Assembly: GCF_905171765.1 (NCBI RefSeq)
Contig: NC_053393.1
Location: forward strand, 192,227,921 to 192,291,920
Length of the DNA stretch: 64,000 nt
Source of the DNA: Bufo bufo
Lineage: Eukaryota; Chordata; Amphibia; Anura; Bufonidae
Direction: 5' to 3'
Below, one piece after another: positions 33,424 through 43,639 of the stretch. The translations under genes and the position numbers were made by a program. The notes under the pieces are model-generated. The model did not search any database. It was not told the origin of the DNA and worked only from the letters and a program-made list of their open reading frames with translations. The stretch's first letter is position 1, and every line of letters starts with the position of its first letter.

Positions 33424-36400
33424 AAGGGCCCCTCCTCTGCAGGGCACAAAACGGTTTCTGAGGGAAGCGTGCGTGGAAGGCTCGGAGCAAGGCAGGAGCA
33501 TGGACATCTGCGGAGGGAACCCAGGAACGCTCCTCTGGACCATAACCACGCCAATGGACCAAAAACTGCAACCGACCGCGGACCAGGCGTGAGTCCAGGA
33601 TATTGCTCACCTCATATTCCTCACGATTGCCCACTTGGACCGGACGAGGCCGAGGAACCGAGGAAGTGAAACGATTACACACCAGTGGCTTCAACAGGGA
33701 GACATGAAACACGTTGGAGATCCGCATGCCAGGAGGAAGCGCAAGGGCATAGGCTACCGGGTTTACCCTGCGAAGCACTCGGAAGGGACCAACAAAGCGA
33801 GGCGCCAGCTTGGGAGTGGGCACTCGAAGGTTGAGGTTGCAGGTGGACAACCATACACGGTCTCCGACCTGGTAGGAAGGAGCAGGCGCTCGTCTGCGAT
33901 CAGCCTGGAGTCTCTGGCGCTGCGCAGAGACCTCAAGGGACTTCTGGATCTGTACCCAAGAAGCACGTAGGACGGAAAGGTGATCCTCCACAGCCGGAAT
34001 ATCCTGGGGAGAGAATACCTCCGGTAACACGGCAGGTTGGAACCCATAATTGGCCATGAAGGGAGACGTCCCAGAGGAAGAGTTCACCGCCGTGTTCCTG
34101 GCAAACTCAGCCCAAGGCAGGAGGTCAACCCAATTGTCTTGGTGATCGGAGACATAGCAACGAAGGAATTGCTCCAAGGCCTGATTGGATCGTTCTGCGG
34201 CCCCATTGGACTGAGGGTGGTAGGCCGAGGAGAAGGAGAGATGAATCCCCAACTGGGAGCAAAAGGCGCGCCAGAACCTGGACACAAACTGACTCCCCCG
34301 ATGCGACACAATCTCCTTAGGCAAACCGTGCAACCGGAAGACCTCCCTGGCAAAAATCGTGGCCAACTCTTGTGCAGAGGGTAACTTCTTGAGAGGAACA
34401 CAGTGGCACATTTTGGAAAACCGATCCACAATCATGAGAATGACCGTATGGCCTCGGGATGCAGGGAGGTCTACAATGAAATCCATCCCCAGGTGTGACC
34501 ATGGGCGCTCCCCGGTGGCTATGGGTTGCAGAAGGCCCAACGGAAGGTGCCGAGGGGACTTACTCTGGGCACAAACGGAGCATGCCGCTACATATGCGGC
34601 GATGTCGGAACGTAGGGAAGGCCACCAGAACAGACGTGAAACAGCCCAGGACAGCTGATTCTTTCCAGGATGCCCCGCGGTCTTGGAGTTATGGTAGGTT
34701 CGCAACAACCGAGTGCGCAACTCCTCAGGCACAAAACATCTGCCGTTGGGTCTCCCAGAGGGAGCACCAGATTGAGCCGCCAAAATCTGCTCACCCAGGG
34801 GAGAGGTCAGGCTGGTGCGAATGGCGGCCAGGATCTGATTCGGAGGTATGACCGAAGTCGGAATCGACTCCTCCCTGGACAGCTCGGAGTACTGCCGTGA
34901 TAAGGCATCCGCCCTGATGTTCTTGGAACCGGGTAGGTAGGAGACCACGTAATTAAAACGTGACAAGAACAGAGCCCATCTGGCCTGACGTGGTGTCAAT
35001 CTCTTGGCCTCAGAAAGGTAGGTCAGATTATTGTGGTCCGTCAGGATGAGAACCGGAACCACCGAACCCTCGAGCAAGTGCCTCCATTCTTTAAGGGCCT
35101 GCACGATGGCCAATAACTCCCTGTCACCAATCTGATAGTTGCACTCCGCGGAAGACAGTTTCCGGGAGTAAAACCCACAAGGAAGCAGAGGACCCTCTGG
35201 TGTTCTACGCTGAGACAGAAGGGCGCCTACTCCCGTCTCAGACGCGTCCACCTCGAGGACAAAGGGCAACCCAGGGTTGGGATGCGACAGAATCGGAGCC
35301 GACACAAAGGCGGACTTTAGGGCCTCAAAAGCTCGGATGGCCTCGAGCGGCCAGACCTGGGAATTACTGCCCTTCCTGGTCAGATCCGTGAGAGGCTTGG
35401 CCAGCATGGAAAAGTCCCTGATGAACTTCCGATAATAATTGGCGAAGCCCAAAAAGCGCTGCAGGGAACGAAGACCACTGGGCTGGGGCCACTGTAAGAC
35501 AGCCGAAACCTTCTCAGGATCCATGGAGAACCCCTCAGCGGAAATGATGTAACCTAAGAAGGTTACCTGGGATCGGTGAAATTCGCATTTCTCAAGCTTA
35601 CCGAACAGCTTGTTCTCTCGTAACCGTTGCAACACTCGTCTGACATCCAGAATGTGGGCCTCCATGGATTCAGAATATACCAAGATGTCATCCAAATAGA
35701 CTACCACACACTGCTGCAACAGGTCACGGAAAACATCGTTGATGAATTCCTGAAAGACTGCGGGCGCATTGCACAACCCAAAGGGCATAACCAAGGATTC
35801 GTAATGACCGGTCCTGGTGTTAAACGCGGTCTTCCACTCATCGCCCGCCTTGATCCTTACCAGGTTATATGCCGCCCTCAGGTCGAGTTTGGTAAAGACC
35901 GTGGCCCCTTTAAGGCGATCGAACAGCTCGGAAATCAAGGGTATCGGGTAAGCGTTCTTGATCGTGATGCGATTGAGACCCCTGTAATCGATGCAAGGCC
36001 TCAACTCACCGCCCTTCTTTTTCACAAAGAAAAATCCAGCCCCTGCCGGGGACGAAGATTTGCAAATGTGTCCGCGTGAAAGCGCCTCCCTCACGTACTC
36101 CTCCATGGCCTCATTCTCCGCTACCGACAGTGGATAGACTTTGCCACGAGGAGAAACGGCACCAGATTGTAACTCTATGGCACAATCGTATGGGCGGTGC
36201 GGAGGTAGGGCAACCGCGCGCACCTTATCGAATACATCCCGGTACTCCTCGTATTCAGGAGGCAACAGAGAGTCCGAGGAAGTACACAGCAACTTGACAG
36301 ACCCATGGATGCAACTAGCCCCACACTGCGGTGACCACGAGAGGATCTCGACCGATCTCCAATCGAAAGTCGGATTATGCTTCTGGAGCCAGGGGTACCC

Positions 36401-37753
36401 CAAGACCACCGAGTAGTGTGGAGACGAAATAACCTGGAGGCAGACCGACTCTCTGTGAACGGCACCAATGGCTATCCCCACTGGAAGGGTCTCATGAGTC
36501 ACGTGTGGCGGCAGAAGGGGTCTGCCGTCTATCGCCTCAAGAGCCAGTGGGGAACCTCGAGCCTGCAGAGGAATGGAATTGGCGGCAGCGAACACACTAT
36601 CAATGAACAAACCACCAGCACCAGAGTCCACCAACGCCTGGGTCGTCACCGAGCCCCCGACCCAGGGGAGGACAACAGTGATCAGTGGTTTGTCAACACG
36701 GGAAACCGGGGACGAGGAGACTCCACCCAAGATCTGCCCCCGACAGGATCTCAGGGTACGAGCGTTTCCCGGACGGTTCGGACATGCCAACCGAAAATGC
36801 CCACCGAGACCACAGTACATGCATCGGCCCTCGCGTCTCCGGAGTGCCCTCTCCCCCTCGGACAGGCGAGCAAACCCCAGCTGCATGGGTTCACCCCCAG
36901 AAAAGTCATCCCCAGGAGGCGTGGGAGGAGAGGGAGGCACGGGTGGGACAGCAAACGTAGGCACCAATCTGTTAGAAGACCTCCGCAGGTTCTCCTTAAA
37001 GGAAGGTCTCTCCCTGAGTCTGGTGTCAATCAAAATCAGGAAAGAAATAAGAGACTCGAGCTCAACTGGTAGGTCCTTAGCTGCAACCTCATCCTTCAAG
37101 GCATCCGAGAGACCATGAGAGAAAGCAGCGACCAGAGCCTCATTATTCCAGCCCACCTCTGCTGCCAGGGTACGAAACTCAATGGCGTATTCAGCTACGG
37201 ATCGTGAACCCTGTCTGATGGACATAAGGAGCTTCGCAGCAGAGGCAGCACGAGCCGGCACATCGAATACCTTCCGAAGAGAAGCAACAAAACCGGAAAA
37301 CTCGGCAACCACCGGATTGTTGTTCTCCCATAAAGGGCTGGCCCAGGCCAAGGCCTTGTCCGAGAGCAGCGAGATCAAGAAGCCCACCTTTGATCTCTCA
37401 GTAGGAAAGGCATGTGGCAGCAACTCAAAATAAATGCCCACCTGGTTAAGGAAACCTCGGCACTGAGTTGGCTCTCCCCCAAAGCGCTGTGGAAGAGGGG
37501 CAGAACCGGTCATACCCCGAAACACCGCAGGCGCAACAACAGGTGTCGGGGTAGACTCTGGCGCAACAACCGGAGCGGCAGTAGGAGCGAGCCCAGGAGC
37601 GACAACCGACCCATCGGCAACGGGAGCGAAATGAGCCGTGCGTTCAAGCAGGGTTTGCAACGCCACAGCGAACCAACCCAACAGGTGATCCTGCTGATCA
37701 AGTCTGGCAACCAGCGTGGGTAGCGAGGATGGCCCTGTACCGTCAGAATTCAT
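33422..37753 (-). CDS. Gag-Pol polyprotein of a chromovirus, single frame
   Basis: 1443 codons without a stop or frameshift between gag and pol. Domains in order: Gag capsid region (about 80-260), zinc knuckle CMYCGLGGHFRLAC (about 311-324), aspartic protease with ALVDSGAGG (about 374-382), reverse transcriptase with VYLDDILVY (about 684-692), RNase H with DASETGVGALL (about 835), integrase zinc region (TYHNSKTAGH...CSVC, about 1018-1060), integrase core with GMDFIVDLP (about 1089) and NGAAERSNQ (about 1184), GPF-type region, and a C-terminal chromodomain (EEYEVSNILDSR...LVHWRGYGPEERSW, about 1370-1430) that in this group guides integration to chromatin. Odd feature: the second integrase Asp, normally S-D-R-G-x-Q-F, reads SHRGSQF; the codon at 34301-34303 is CAT. 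Integration by this copy's own enzyme is therefore doubtful. All other key motifs are present. Confidence 0.95.
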   Translation of the reverse strand: MNSDGTGPSSLPTLVARLDQQDHLLGWFAVALQTLLERTAHFAPVADGSVVAPGLAPTAAPVVAPESTPTPVVAPAVFRGMTGSAPLPQRFGGEPTQCRGFLNQVGIYFELLPHAFPTERSKVGFLISLLSDKALAWASPLWENNNPVVAEFSGFVASLRKVFDVPARAASAAKLLMSIRQGSRSVAEYAIEFRTLAAEVGWNNEALVAAFSHGLSDALKDEVAAKDLPVELESLISFLILIDTRLRERPSFKENLRRSSNRLVPTFAVPPVPPSPPTPPGDDFSGGEPMQLGFARLSEGERALRRREGRCMYCGLGGHFRLACPNRPGNARTLRSCRGQILGGVSSSPVSRVDKPLITVVLPWVGGSVTTQALVDSGAGGLFIDSVFAAANSIPLQARGSPLALEAIDGRPLLPPHVTHETLPVGIAIGAVHRESVCLQVISSPHYSVVLGYPWLQKHNPTFDWRSVEILSWSPQCGASCIHGSVKLLCTSSDSLLPPEYEEYRDVFDKVRAVALPPHRPYDCAIELQSGAVSPRGKVYPLSVAENEAMEEYVREALSRGHICKSSSPAGAGFFFVKKKGGELRPCIDYRGLNRITIKNAYPIPLISELFDRLKGATVFTKLDLRAAYNLVRIKAGDEWKTAFNTRTGHYESLVMPFGLCNAPAVFQEFINDVFRDLLQQCVVVYLDDILVYSESMEAHILDVRRVLQRLRENKLFGKLEKCEFHRSQVTFLGYIISAEGFSMDPEKVSAVLQWPQPSGLRSLQRFLGFANYYRKFIRDFSMLAKPLTDLTRKGSNSQVWPLEAIRAFEALKSAFVSAPILSHPNPGLPFVLEVDASETGVGALLSQRRTPEGPLLPCGFYSRKLSSAECNYQIGDRELLAIVQALKEWRHLLEGSVVPVLILTDHNNLTYLSEAKRLTPRQARWALFLSRFNYVVSYLPGSKNIRADALSRQYSELSREESIPTSVIPPNQILAAIRTSLTSPLGEQILAAQSGAPSGRPNGRCFVPEELRTRLLRTYHNSKTAGHPGKNQLSWAVSRLFWWPSLRSDIAAYVAACSVCAQSKSPRHLPLGLLQPIATGERPWSHLGMDFIVDLPASRGHTVILMIVDRFSKMCHCVPLKKLPSAQELATIFAREVFRLHGLPKEIVSHRGSQFVSRFWRAFCSQLGIHLSFSSAYHPQSNGAAERSNQALEQFLRCYVSDHQDNWVDLLPWAEFARNTAVNSSSGTSPFMANYGFQPAVLPEVFSPQDIPAVEDHLSVLRASWVQIQKSLEVSAQRQRLQADRRRAPAPSYQVGDRVWLSTCNLNLRVPTPKLAPRFVGPFRVLRRVNPVAYALALPPGMRISNVFHVSLLKPLVCNRFTSSVPRPRPVQVGNREEYEVSNILDSRLVRGRLQFLVHWRGYGPEERSWVPSADVHAPALLRAFHARFPQKPFCALQRRGP

Positions 37754-37754
37754 G

Positions 37755-37764
37755 GCTTGGTCCT
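37755..37764 (-). other. Primer-binding site, probably self-primed
   Basis: The 13 nt between the 5' LTR and the ATG contain AGGACCAAGC (minus strand). They do not begin with the TGG expected for a tRNA-primed site. The sequence is exactly complementary to GCTTGGTCCT within the LTR at 38084-38093, where the mRNA should begin. Confidence 0.7.
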
Positions 37765-37766
37765 AA

Positions 37767-38257
37767 TGTCACGGAACCATGAACCAGACGTACAACAAGA
37801 GATAAGTGAAAATAAGAAGGCTTTATTGAAAATAAAGCTGTAAAGCAAAAGTCCAAACGGATGGTGAAACCGAGCAGAGTCTTTGCGAAGCCAGAGGTCA
37901 GGAACCAGAAGGGTAGTCAGACGAAGCCAGGATCAGGAACCAGCAGGGTAGTCAGACGAAGCCAGGATCAGGAACCAGCAGGGTAGTCAGACGAAGCCAG
38001 GATCAGGAACCAGCAGGGTAGTCAGACGAAGCCAGGATCAGGAACCAGAAGCAGCAGCAGTCTTAGAAGCATGTGAACACAAGAGGACCAAGCAAGGAAC
38101 TGAAGCCACAGACCTCCTATATATATGAGCTAGGCATCCAGCTCCTCCCAGGGGAAGGAGGAGCCGCAGGGTGGAAGGCTACAAGAAACCCAGAAATCAA
38201 GATGGCCGCCAGCACATGTCAAACGAAGGAGAGCAGCAAGCAGGTAAGACCATGACA
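37767..38257 (-). repeat. 5' LTR of the Gypsy element
   Basis: 491 bp; drives the minus-strand gag-pol. The TATA box is at 38117-38125 and the predicted transcript start near 38093, giving U3 of about 164 nt. AATAAA (minus) lies at 37822-37827. The 35-bp minisatellite here has uniform units, while one unit in the 3' LTR is diverged. Confidence 0.95.
38117..38125 (-). promoter_or_regulatory. TATA box in the 5' LTR
   Basis: TATATATAG on the minus strand, 32 nt before the self-complementary sequence that should form the mRNA 5' end. Confidence 0.7.
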
Positions 38258-38519
38258 GGGGGTAATCAATGACAGGGGGGTGATCAGGGAGTCTATATGG
38301 GGTGATCACCACAGTCATTGATCACGCCCCTGTAAGGCTCCATTCAGACGTCCGTATGCGTTTTGCGGATCCGATCCATCTATCAGTGGATCCGTAAAAA
38401 TCATGCGGACGTCTGAATAGAGCTTTACAGGGGGGTAATCAATGACAGGGGGGTAATCAATTACAGGGGGGTGATCAGGGAGTCTATATGGGGTGATCAG
38501 GGGTGATCAAGGGTGAATA

Positions 38520-38863
38520 AGGGGTTAATAAGTGACAGGGGGGGGTGTAGTGTAGTGGTGCTTGGTGCAACATATTACTGAGCTACCTGTGTCCTCTGGT
38601 GGTCGATCCAAACAAAGGGGACCACCAGAGGACCAGGTAGCAGGTATATTAGATGCTGTTATCAAAACAATGTCTAATATACCTGTTAGGGGTTAAAAAA
38701 ATCACATCTCCAGCCTGCCAGCGAACGATCGCCGCTGGCAGGCTGGAGATCCACTCGCTTACCTTCCGATCCTGTGAGCGCGCGCGCCTGTGAGCGCCGG
38801 CGCGTCCAGGAGGAATGAATCAACCACCTCCAGGACGCGTTGCGTACAGCGGTCCGGAGGTGG
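38520..38863. repeat. Hairpin series at the right end of element A
   Basis: Successive hairpins have stems GTCCTCTGGTGGTC / GACCACCAGAGGAC (about 38591-38633), GGTATATTAGA / TCTAATATACC (about 38641-38683) and CTCCAGCCTGCCAGC / GCTGGCAGGCTGGAG (about 38708-38750), followed by a GC-rich terminal segment with GCGCGCGC and CGCCGGCGCG. Confidence 0.85.
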
Positions 38864-41243
38864 TTAACCACCTCAGCCCCAATAGCTTAAACACCCTTAA
38901 TGACTAGGCCACTTTTTACATTTCTGCACTACACTACTTTCACCGTTTATTGCTCGGTCATGCAACTTACCACCCAAATGAATTTTACCTCCTTTTCTTC
39001 TCACTAATAGAGCTTTCATTTGGTGGTATTTCATTGCTGCTGACATCTTTACTTTTTTTGTTATTAATCGAAATTTAACGAAATTTTTGCAACAAAATGA
39101 CATTTTTCACTTTCAGTTGTAAAATTTAAAAAAAAAAACGACATCCATATATAAATTTTTATCTAAATTTATTGTTCTACATGTCTTTGATAAAAAAAAA
39201 ATGGTTGGGTAAAAAAAAATGGTTTGGGTAAAAGTTATAGCGTTTACAAACTATGGTACAAAAATGTGAATTTTCGCTTTTTGAAGCAGCTCTGACTTTC
39301 TAAGCATCTGTCATGTTTCCTGAGGTTCTACAATGCCCAGACAGTACAAACACCCCACAAATGACCCGATTTCGGAAAGTAGACACCCTAAGGTATTCGC
39401 TGATGGGCATAGTGAGTTCATAGAACTTTTTATTTTTTGTCACAAGTTAGCGGAAAATGATGATTTTTAAAAAAAAAAAAATTTTCCTTACAAAGTCTCA
39501 TATTCCACTAACTTGTGACAAAAAATAAAAACTTCCATGAACTCACTATGCCCATCACGAAATACCTTGGGGTGTCTTCTTTCTAAAATGGGGTCACTTG
39601 TGGAGTAGTTATACTGCCCTGGCATTCTAGGGGCCCTAATGTGTGGGAAGTAGTTTGAAATCAAAATGTGTAAAAAATGACCTGTGAAATCCTAAAGGTG
39701 CTCTTTGGAATGTGGGCCCCTTTGCCCACCTAGGCTGCAAAAAAGTGTCACACATGTGGTATCGCCGTACTCAGGAGAAGTTGGGCAATGTGTTTTGGGG
39801 TGTCATTTTACATATACCCATGCTGGGTGAGATAAATATCTCTGCAAAAGACAACTTTTCCCATTTTTTTTATACAAAGTTCGCATTTGACCAAGATATT
39901 TATCTCACCCAGCATGGGTATATGTAAAATGACACCCCAAAACACATTGCCCAACTTCTCCTGAGTACGGCGGTACCAGATGTGTGACACTTTTTTGCAG
40001 CCTAGATGCGCAAAGGGGCCCAAATTCCTTTTATGAGGGCATTTTTAGACACTTGGATCCCAGACTTCTCACGCTTTATGGCCCCTAAAATGCCATGGCA
40101 GTATAAATACCCCACATGTGACCCCATTTTGGAAAGAAGACACCCCAAGGTATCCCGTGAGGGGCATGGCGAGTTCATAGAAGATTTTTTTTTTTTTGCC
40201 ACAAGTTAGCGGAAATTTTTTTTATTTTATTTTTTTCTCACAAAGTCTCCCTTTCCGCTAACTTGGGACAAAAAGTTCAATCTTTCATGGATTCAATATG
40301 GCCCTCAGCGAATACCTTGGGGTGTCTTCTTTCCAAAATGGGGTCATTTGTGGGGTGTTTTTACTGCCCTGGCATTTGAGGATCTACGCAATCATTACAT
40401 GTATGTCCAGCATTAGGAGTTTCTGCTATTCTCCTTATATTGAGCATACGGGTAATGAGATTTTTTTTTTTCGTTCAGCCTCTGGGCTGAAAGAAAAAAT
40501 GAACGGCACAGATTTCTTCATTCGCATCGATCAATGTGGATGAAAAAATCTCTGCCAAAAAAAAAAAAGGAGGGGAAAGGCGTCTGCCAGGACATAGGAG
40601 CTCCGCCCAACATTCAAACCCACTCAGGCCGTATGCCCTGGCAAACCCGATTTCTCCATTCACATCAATGGATGAATAAATCATTGCTGGGATTTATTTT
40701 TATTTTTTTATATACAAAGTGTTTGCCAAAGCATATGAACACCGCCCCTTAGCTCATAAGCCTCGGCAAACGTATCTTTTTTACTGCAGAGGAGAAATCT
40801 CGTCTTGCAGCGCCGCATACACCGACTTTTGTGTAATCTGACAGCAGCAATGCTTCTGTCAGAATGCACATCAGTGCTGCAGCTGGGTCATCGGTTGGTC
40901 CACCTAGAAGGTAAAAAAACAAAACAAAAAAGACAGGCCGCAACGCAATAAATTTATTAACATTAACTTTATATAACATTTGAAACAGAACATTAACTGT
41001 TAAAAACTTTTTTGAACTTTTGGAACATTAACTTTTTTGCTTACCTGTGATTTTTCTTTTTTTTTTTTACCTTTTATAGGACAAACCTCTCCTTCCCCAT
41101 GGGACAATATGCAAAGCGCAAATCGCCCAGAGATGTGGCAAAGTACATTATGCACTTTGTCCCAGGTGAAAGGAGAGGTTTGCAGCAGCTGTGAGTGAAA
41201 GGGCCCTAAGAGCCCTGTGTGCCTGTCCTGTGTAACGCAATCC

Positions 41244-43185
41244 CTATGCTAAGTGTACCTGTGTGTGGTACTTCCGGAAACACTCCCCTAAGCCTAGGGC
41301 AGGGTGGTCAGGGCAGTCAGGACAGAAATAGCGGGTGTCACGCCTTATTCCACTCCTGCTACAGACACAACATTTTTTTCGGGGTGGCAGTTGGTTTGAG
41401 GTACCAGCAACGACACTGGGGAAATGTCGCTCGTGTAGACGGCTCACTACAGTGGTGGTTGGGGCCACGTAACCTCCTGGATATAAGAGGTTCTCGATGA
41501 TCTCTTCCTGAAATTTGAGGAAGGATCTTGTTCTCCCAGCCTTACTGTAGAGAACAAAACTATTGTACATCGCCAATTGAATTAAATATACAGACACCTT
41601 CTTATACCAACGTCTGGTCCTGCGGGAAAGTAAATAAGGAGCCAACATCTGGTCATTGAAGTCCACCCCTCCCATGAGTAAATTATAGTAGTGGACACAG
41701 AGGGGCTTTTCAATGACTCCAGTTGCTCGTTCAATTTCGATTGTCGTGTCTGCGTGAATGGAGGAGAGCATGTAAACGTCACTCTTGTCTCTCCATTTCA
41801 CTGCGAGCAGTTCGTCGTTACACAAGGCAGCCCTCTCCCCCCTTGCAAGACGGGTGGTAACGAGCTGTTGGGGGAAGCCCCGGCGACTAGGTCGTGCGGT
41901 GCCACAGCAGCCAATCTGTTCTAAAAACAAATGCCTGAAGAGGGGCACACTTGTGTAAAAATTGTCCACATAAAGATGGTACCCCTTGCCAAATAAGGGT
42001 GACACCAAGTCCCAGACTGTCTTCCCACTGCTCCCCAGGTAGTCAGGCAACCGACCGGCTCCAGGGTCTGATCTTTACCCTCATAGACTCGAAATTTGTG
42101 CGTATAGCCTGTGGCCCTTTCACAGAGCTTATACAATTTGACCCCATACATGCTTGGGATGTATTGTTTGAAGCCAAGGCGCCCGGTAAAATGTATTAGG
42201 GACTCGTCTATGCAGATGTTTTGCTCAGGGGTATACAAATCTGCAAATTTGGTGTTAAAGTGGTCTATGAGGGGCCGAATTTTGTGGAGCCGGTCAAAAG
42301 CTGGGTGGCCTCTGGGACGAGAGGTGCTGTTGTCACTAAAGTGCAGGAAACGCAGGATGGTCTCAAATCGTGTCCTGGACATGGCAGCAGAGAACATGGG
42401 CATGTGATGAATTGGGTTCGTGGACCAATATGACCGCAATTCATGCTTTTTTGTCAGGCCCATGTTGAGGAGATGGCCCAAAAAAGTTTTAAATTCGGAA
42501 ACTTGGACGGGTTTCCACCGGAAAGACTGGGCATAAAAGCTTCCCGGGTTGGCGGCTATAAATTGAGTGGCAGTCAAGAACAGCTAAAAAAAAAACAGTG
42601 CCGATCCGATCTGAGCTGTCTCAACCCGAACTCCAAACTGGGAGGTGAAAGGGGGAACTACTGATGTGGCTGAAGTTGGGGGCTGCCAATCAGGGTTTGC
42701 CAGCACCTCACGGACTCTAGGGGCTCTACGGGCCTGTCTGTGCGGTGGCTGCGACGGGGGAACTAATGCACGTGCCACCGTACCAGCTTCAACTGCCCTT
42801 CTGGTGCTTGCCACTTCACCATGTTCTACGGCAGTGCTGGTACTAGGTCCAGGATGGGCTGCGCTGCTGGTGTATGCCTCACCACGTAATCCGACAGCGC
42901 CAGCCCCACTCTGCTGCCCTTGAAGCGGATCCTGAGCAACCTGTGGTCTAGCAACATGGGCCGGGTACGCCTGGTGGTATCAGGGACCTCAACCTCATCG
43001 TCCGAACTTTGGGTCAGACTGCCACTGCTTTCTACAGGTTCATATTCTGACCCGCTGGATTCGTCAGATGAGGGTTCCCATTCCTCATCCGACTGGGTCA
43101 GAAGCCTGTAGGCCTCTTCAGAAGAATACCCCTTATTTGCCATTTGGTCAACTAAATTTAGGGGGTATTCCCTGAGACTACCCAA
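41244..43185 (-). pseudogene. piggyBac transposase, broken by frameshifts
   Basis: Four consecutive frame segments make one decayed piggyBac transposase. The acidic N-terminus (43185-42826, with YSSEEAYRLLTQSDEEWEPS) is followed by a linker (42814-42584) and a core with NICIDESLIHFTGRLG (first Asp; 42577-41921). A last frame (42050-41244) carries YHLYVDNFYTS (second Asp), MGGVDFNDQ (third Asp) and a C-terminal Cys-rich zinc domain (CCVCSRSG, YFCPDCPDHPALG, ECFRKYH). Breaks fall near 42820, in a homopolymer near 42585, and near 42050. The true start may be MANKGYSSEEAY at 43143. The catalytic DDD triad and zinc domain remain readable, so decay is fairly recent. Confidence 0.92.
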
Positions 43186-43639
43186 GAAAAAAAGTAAGCC
43201 TGTCTTACAAATGGGAGGCTAGCGAAGTACCGGAAGCCGCTGCGATTTTTTTATCGCCGCAGCACTTGTAAAGTGATTGTGCAGTGATAAAAAAAATATT
43301 AAAAATGTTGTCACTGCGGCGGGGCGGGCGTGGGTGAACGCACGTGTGGGCGACCGATCAGGCCTGATCGGGCAAACACTGCGTTTTGGGTGGAGGGCGA
43401 ACTAAGGTGACACTAATACTATTATAGATCTGACTGCGATCAGTTCTGATCACTTACATATACTATAAAAGTACCAATGCTGATTAGCGATACGCTAATC
43501 AGTGAATCAGTGACTGCGGTGCGGTGGGCTGGGCGCTAACCGACGCTAACTACCTAACAAATAGGCCTAAACTAACCTAAAACCTAACCGTCAATACTAG
43601 TGAAAAAAAAAGTGACAGTTTACACTGATCACTTTTTTC

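Larger units (their letters stand above)
32920..38257 (-). mobile_element. Ty3/Gypsy chromovirus LTR retrotransposon
   Basis: Full-length 5338-bp element on the minus strand, with two 491-bp LTRs starting TGTCA and ending TGACA. It is flanked by GGGGG on each side, probably a 5-bp target duplication in the G-runs of the host array. One gag-pol frame fills the interior: only 13 nt lie between the 5' LTR and the ATG, and the stop codon lies 11 nt before the 3' LTR. The LTRs differ at about four positions, so insertion was recent. The C-terminal chromodomain places it among chromoviruses. Confidence 0.96.
28391..38863. mobile_element. Giant non-autonomous piggyBac-type element (A)
   Basis: Bounded by TTAA at 28387-28390 and 38864-38867, with short inverted ends CCACCTCAGCCC and, from the right, CCACCTCCGGACC. 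The left 1 kb matches the left part of the transposase-bearing element B (38868-44059) closely. The right end has the same hairpin series as B. Instead of a transposase the interior contains an alternating palindrome array (28.85-31.6 kb) and a tandem array (31.6-32.9 kb, resuming at 38.26 kb). A 5338-bp Gypsy element is nested inside; without it the element is about 5.1 kb. Confidence 0.8.

Noticed and set aside
36377..37118. Plus-strand 181- and 231-codon frames opposite Gag
   Set aside because: Shadows of the minus-strand Gypsy gag-pol, with no motifs.
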